64,000 bases of DNA from Williamsia muralis (GTDB lineage Bacteria > Actinomycetota > Actinomycetes > Mycobacteriales > Mycobacteriaceae): contig NZ_PEBD01000010.1 of NCBI RefSeq assembly GCF_002735905.1, positions 1,426,001 through 1,490,000 on the forward strand, given 5' to 3'. Position numbers and translations under genes: made by a program. The notes under the pieces were generated by a model. The model saw only the letters and a program-made list of their open reading frames with translations. It did not search any database and had not been told where the DNA came from. Every line of letters begins with the position of its first letter. Within the stretch, counting starts at the first letter, position 1. Positions 60,368 through 64,000 of this stretch are shown piece by piece.

Positions 60368-61411
60368 GTGGTGCGGAAGCGTTATGCCACCGTCATGCAC
60401 ACCGTGATCGCGGCTGTGGTGCTGGCGTTGGCGGTTGCACTGGGCGCGGGTGCGCCGGCCGGTGCCGAACCGGGACCGAAGAGCCCGGATGACATGCTCA
60501 CCGAATACACGCAGCTGGGCCGCGAGGCCGAGCAGGCCACCGAGGCCATCCACAACACCACGATCGAACTGAACAACCAGCGCGGCGCCGTCGCGGCGGC
60601 AAACGAGGCCGCCCAGGCTGCCGAGCGCACCCTCGCCGAGCAGGAGACGCAGGCCGAGAGCCTGCAAGGCGCAGTCGATGCGCTGGTCAACGCCAGTTAC
60701 CGGGGCGCGCGGGTCAATCGTCTCTACGCCGTCCTCGTCAGTGACTCGCCGCAATCACTGCTCGACCAGATGTCCGGACTCGAGATGATCTCGCGTCAGA
60801 CCGTTGCCGACGTGCAGACGTTCAAGGTCGCCAACGACAAAGCGCTGGAAGCGCAAAAGGTGGCGCAGGACGCGAAGACGAAGGCCGAGCAGGCCGTGGC
60901 GGCCGCCGAGAAGACCAGCGCAGACCTTCAGGCCAAGCAAAGTGAACGAATCTTCAAGGCCACCGAGATCAGGGCGATGTACGAGTCGTTGACCGGCAAG
61001 CAGCTCGCCGCACTGGCCGGGCCCAAGATCGAGTTCGACGCCTCCATGTTGCCCGCCGGGACGGCCCCCGAGGTCATCGCTGTTCGAGCGGCGCTCACCC
61101 GGATCGGCGATCCCTACGTGTGGGGCGCCACCGGGCCGGACCAATTCGATTGCTCCGGACTGATGGTGTGGGCGTACAAACAAGCAGGGAAGACGCTGCC
61201 GCGGTCCAGTCAGGCGCAACTGGCGGGCGGCACCCCGGTGGAGCGAGATGCTCTGCGGCCCGGCGATCTGATCATCTACTACCCGGACGCCACCCACGTG
61301 GGCATGTACATCGGTAACGGTTACGTGGTGCACGCCTCGACATTCGGTGTGCCGGTCAAGGTCGCTCCGATCGACGGAGCCGGCCCGTACAACTCGGCCC
61401 GTCGATACTGA
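60368..61411 (+). CDS. ripC: secreted NlpC/P60 endopeptidase with coiled coil, RipC-like
   Basis: A 347-residue exported peptidoglycan hydrolase. After the signal (VIAAVVLALAVALGAGAPAGA), a long coiled coil (about 35-215, Ala/Glu/Gln-rich) is followed by an NlpC/P60 domain with C262 in FDCSGLMVWAY, the His of THVGMYIGNG and VVHAS. RipC (Rv2190c) of M. tuberculosis has this plan; the coiled coil is thought to interact with the FtsEX divisome factors. The start is GTG 60368, with GAGGAG 10 nt upstream; 60371 is a close alternative. Confidence 0.93.
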   Translation: MVRKRYATVMHTVIAAVVLALAVALGAGAPAGAEPGPKSPDDMLTEYTQLGREAEQATEAIHNTTIELNNQRGAVAAANEAAQAAERTLAEQETQAESLQGAVDALVNASYRGARVNRLYAVLVSDSPQSLLDQMSGLEMISRQTVADVQTFKVANDKALEAQKVAQDAKTKAEQAVAAAEKTSADLQAKQSERIFKATEIRAMYESLTGKQLAALAGPKIEFDASMLPAGTAPEVIAVRAALTRIGDPYVWGATGPDQFDCSGLMVWAYKQAGKTLPRSSQAQLAGGTPVERDALRPGDLIIYYPDATHVGMYIGNGYVVHASTFGVPVKVAPIDGAGPYNSARRY

Positions 61412-61427
61412 CGCCACCGGATCGCCA

Positions 61428-62873
61428 GTGACTTCCGAGCGCGAGTCCCCAGAGCGCGAGGACCTCGACGCCGCACCGGCAGCGGACGCCACGTCCGAGC
61501 GCCGGAATCCGCCGCGCCGGAAGTGGCTGTGGGTCCTGATCGCCGTGGTGCTCGTGGCCGTTGTCGGCATCGTCGCGACAGTGCTTGTGACGTCGTCGGA
61601 CTCGGACACCGATTCACCGGCTGCAACTTCGTCCGCGCGTCCGCAGAATCCGTACGAACAGTCACGGTCGCTGGGGGTCACCCTGACCTTGCAGGCCTAC
61701 ACCGATGCCCTGCGCGAGGGGAATGCCGAGTCGGCTCTGGCCCAACTGGATGCCTCGGCGACCACTGCCTTGCGTGAGCGGACGGGTGCATCGGCAGCGG
61801 GTCTGCCGGCCCTGCCGCTCAGTGCTTTCGAGTTCCGATTGTCGGCGAGCCGCGAGTTCGAGCGTCTTGTCCCCGCCGAACTCCAGGAGCGTCTCGACGC
61901 GCAGGGGAGCAGCGACTCCTGGGTGGCCCCTGTGCAGTTGCGATACGGGTACGAGGGGATCGACTCGATCCCGGTTGTGCTCGACCTCCCCATGGTGATG
62001 GCCCAGTATCCGGACGGCTGGAAGATGGTCGCCGATGCGGGACCGCTGTTCGGGCAGCCCGCGCCTGCGGGTCAGGTGTGGGAGTTCCCCTCACCGTCGG
62101 CGACGTCCGTCGCCACCACGCCGGGCGAGTCCTTGGTGTTGACCAACGGGTCCGACACCGGCTTCACCGCCCGCCTGAAGGAACTACTGCCGGCCGCCGC
62201 GGGAGCCGTCACGCAGTTCTGGGGCACCAAGTGGCCGCAGGGCGCGGGGATCATCGCTGCCCCCACCGACGACGAGTTCCGATCGCTCACCGGTGCTGCG
62301 ACCGCCGACGCCCAGGCTGCCGCGGCCGTCTCGATCTTCACCGGAGTCGATCCCGCTGGACCGACCGCCCTGGGGCAACGCGTGGTCTTCAGTCCTCAAG
62401 CGGCGCAACTGGATCCGAACGCACTCGCGGTGGTGCTCCGGCATGAGCTTTTCCACGTCGCCGCTCGCACCGTCACCGCTCAGGCGGCCCCGGTCTGGGT
62501 GACCGAAGGCGTGGCCGAATATGTCGGCCGCCGAGGGACGTACACCCGCCTCGCCGACGCCGCCCCGACCCTGGCCGGGCAGGTCGCAGCCGGTGAGGTG
62601 CCTGCGGACCTTCCCAGCGATGCGAACTTCTCTCCGGGCAGTCCCGACGCGGCGGTGTCCTACCAGTCCGCGTGGTCTGTCGCGGCCTTCATCGCGGACA
62701 AGTTCGGTGACGACAAACTCAAACGTTTCTATGTGGCGTTGGCCGGCGCTGATCAGCCGACCGACCCCCAGCTGGTGGTCAAGTCCCAGGACACCGCCTC
62801 GAACATCGTTCTGGGGATCTCGCGCGAGGAACTCGTCGATCAGTGGCGTGGCTGGCTCACTGCGTCACCCTGA
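61428..62873 (+). CDS. membrane-anchored MA-type zinc metallopeptidase-like protein
   Basis: A 481-residue protein with one N-terminal membrane helix (KWLWVLIAVVLVAVVGIVATVL, about 31-52), an acidic Ser/Thr-rich spacer, a domain of the 'unknown' cystatin or NTF2-like kind (about 75-230), and a C-terminal peptidase domain with H339-ELF-H343 and E360 in WVTEGVAEY, the gluzincin three-ligand pattern. The peptidase faces the envelope. It begins 16 nt after ripC with GTG 61428 and no clear ribosome site, so it is likely cotranscribed with ripC. The substrate is unknown. Confidence 0.85.
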   Translation: MTSERESPEREDLDAAPAADATSERRNPPRRKWLWVLIAVVLVAVVGIVATVLVTSSDSDTDSPAATSSARPQNPYEQSRSLGVTLTLQAYTDALREGNAESALAQLDASATTALRERTGASAAGLPALPLSAFEFRLSASREFERLVPAELQERLDAQGSSDSWVAPVQLRYGYEGIDSIPVVLDLPMVMAQYPDGWKMVADAGPLFGQPAPAGQVWEFPSPSATSVATTPGESLVLTNGSDTGFTARLKELLPAAAGAVTQFWGTKWPQGAGIIAAPTDDEFRSLTGAATADAQAAAAVSIFTGVDPAGPTALGQRVVFSPQAAQLDPNALAVVLRHELFHVAARTVTAQAAPVWVTEGVAEYVGRRGTYTRLADAAPTLAGQVAAGEVPADLPSDANFSPGSPDAAVSYQSAWSVAAFIADKFGDDKLKRFYVALAGADQPTDPQLVVKSQDTASNIVLGISREELVDQWRGWLTASP

Positions 62874-62892
62874 TCGCCGCTACGGTGAGCCA

Positions 62893-64000
62893 ATGCACCG
62901 TACGCTGTTGGTCACCAACGACTTTCCGCCCCGGCAGGGGGGAATCCAGTCGTACTTGCAGAACCTGGTCGAGCGGTTGCCCGCCGGCGACGTGGTCGTC
63001 TATGCGCCGCGATGGCGCGAGGACAGCCACATCCGGTTCGACGCGGAGCAGGACTACGAGGTCGTCCGCCATCCCACGACGTTGATGTTGCCCACGCCTG
63101 CGGTTGCGCGGCGGGCGGCCGATCTGGTTCGGGCGCATCAGGTGGACACCGTCTGGTTCGGGGCGGCAGCCCCTCTGGCCGTGCTCGGTCCGGCCGTGCG
63201 ACGCGCAGGCGCGCAGCGTGTGATCGCCAGTACGCACGGCCACGAGGTCGGCTGGTCGATGCTTCCGGTGGCGCGGCAGGGTCTCGGCGTGATCGGCCGC
63301 GGCACGGACGTGATCACGTACGTGAGCAAGTACACGCGTGATCGATTCAGTGCGGCATTCGGCCCCCGCGCGGCGCTCGAACACCTACCGCCGGGTGTGG
63401 ACACCGAACGGTTCAAGCCGGATGACGTTGCCCGACAACGTCTTCGACAATTGCACGGACTCGGTGATGCGCCGACCATCCTGTGTCTGTCCCGACTGGT
63501 CCCGCGCAAAGGGCAGGACATGTTGATCCGGGCGTTACCCGAGGTCCGTGCGGAGATCCGCGACGCCACGTTGGTGATCGTCGGGGGCGGTCCCGATGCC
63601 GAGCGGCTTCGGGACCTGGCACGCAAAGTCGGTGTCGCCGAGCACGTTCTGTTCACCGGCTCGGTACCCGCCGACGAGCTTGCCGCGTACCACAACATCG
63701 CGGATGTCTTCGCGATGCCGGCGCGTACCAGAGGTCGGGGACTTGATGTCGAAGGTCTCGGCATCGTCTATCTGGAAGCCTCGGCGTCGGGGATCCCGGT
63801 GATCGCCGGTGAGTCGGGAGGCGCCCCGGAAACGGTGAAGCAGGGCGAAACAGGTCTGGTCGTGGATGGCCGGTCGATCAGAGAGATCACCGATGCCCTG
63901 ACAGCTCTGTTGGGAGACCCGGACCTGTGCGCATCGATGGGCGCTGCGGGGCGGGATTGGGTCCGGTCGCGGTGGCGATGGGAGCACATGGCCGGCCGGC
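62893..64000 (+). CDS. pimB: GDP-mannose-dependent mannosyltransferase PimB' (C-terminus beyond the window)
   Basis: The 369 visible residues of a GT-B family 4 glycosyltransferase. It begins MHRTLLVTNDFPPRQGGIQS, has HGHEVGWSMLPVARQ, and the donor-site region LSRLVPRKGQDMLIRAL, then EGLGIVYLEASASGIPVIAG. It adds the second mannose to phosphatidyl-inositol monomannoside in the cytoplasmic leaflet, a step of PIM and lipoarabinomannan synthesis that marks mycolic-acid bacteria. The start is ATG 62893; TACGGT lies exactly 6 nt upstream, so it is probably leaderless. Confidence 0.94.
   Translation, partial: MHRTLLVTNDFPPRQGGIQSYLQNLVERLPAGDVVVYAPRWREDSHIRFDAEQDYEVVRHPTTLMLPTPAVARRAADLVRAHQVDTVWFGAAAPLAVLGPAVRRAGAQRVIASTHGHEVGWSMLPVARQGLGVIGRGTDVITYVSKYTRDRFSAAFGPRAALEHLPPGVDTERFKPDDVARQRLRQLHGLGDAPTILCLSRLVPRKGQDMLIRALPEVRAEIRDATLVIVGGGPDAERLRDLARKVGVAEHVLFTGSVPADELAAYHNIADVFAMPARTRGRGLDVEGLGIVYLEASASGIPVIAGESGGAPETVKQGETGLVVDGRSIREITDALTALLGDPDLCASMGAAGRDWVRSRWRWEHMAGR

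Overview
The window is 64 kb of chromosomal core sequence from a high-GC actinomycete of the mycolic-acid group (Mycobacteriales). The gene order follows, in reverse, the Mycobacterium tuberculosis block from about Rv2236c (cobD) to Rv2188c (pimB'), recalled from memory and not searched. Inserted genes and sequence style suggest Gordonia or a close relative, with moderate confidence. There is no phage, insertion sequence, CRISPR array, tRNA or rRNA. Coding density is very high. The only gene-free gap of about 300 bases (59232-59534) holds a riboswitch.

Layout. 1-3.6 kb: polyamine-synthase-like fragment, sulfite-reductase-type flavoprotein, cobD and SURF1. 3.8-10.3 kb: zinc metallopeptidase, the ptpA/ptkA tyrosine phosphatase and kinase pair, and the cobC / NIF3 / zinc-ribbon / RNase H-phosphatase operon. 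10.3-15.8 kb: type II NADH dehydrogenase, a LysR regulator, an anion permease, the RNase P RNA gene and an RNB ribonuclease. 15.8-30.4 kb: CYTH-CHAD protein, prolyl aminopeptidase, panB, a secreted CaeA/Hip1-like hydrolase, and the nitrogen cluster glnA2-glnE ... glnA1, which carries two candidate GlnR boxes. 30.5-38 kb: lipoate and 2-oxoacid dehydrogenase genes (lipA, lipB, two-lipoyl E2), pepA and gcvT. 38.8-48 kb: ilvE, cobS, a cobU-cobT fusion, glycerate kinase, a HesB protein, adenosine kinase and asnB. 48.2-55 kb: the bc1-aa3 respiratory supercomplex (ctaC, ctaF, qcrB, qcrA, qcrC, ctaE), interrupted by an AAC(2')-I-type acetyltransferase gene. 55-64 kb: trpD, a DnaQ/GIY-YIG nuclease, a small Cys protein, then an envelope cluster: a c-di-AMP riboswitch, two NlpC/P60 endopeptidases, an anchored MA-type metallopeptidase and the PimB' mannosyltransferase.

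How the genes fit together. The cobalamin genes in three places together supply the whole nucleotide-loop assembly pathway: threonine-phosphate decarboxylase, cobinamide-phosphate synthase, CobU, CobT, ribazole phosphatase and CobS. lipA and lipB supply lipoyl groups to the adjacent E2 and to the glycine cleavage system of gcvT. GlnE modifies GlnA1, which keeps the target tyrosine that GlnA2 lacks. A recurring feature is a TANNNT-type -10 box exactly 6 nt before a start codon with no Shine-Dalgarno sequence, pointing to widespread leaderless transcription; it also helped choose starts. No clearly new multi-gene defence or mobile system was found. The most novel leads are the cobU-cobT fusion, the acetyltransferase inside the respiratory locus, the riboswitch-led envelope cluster, and the triplicated 3' end of glnA1.
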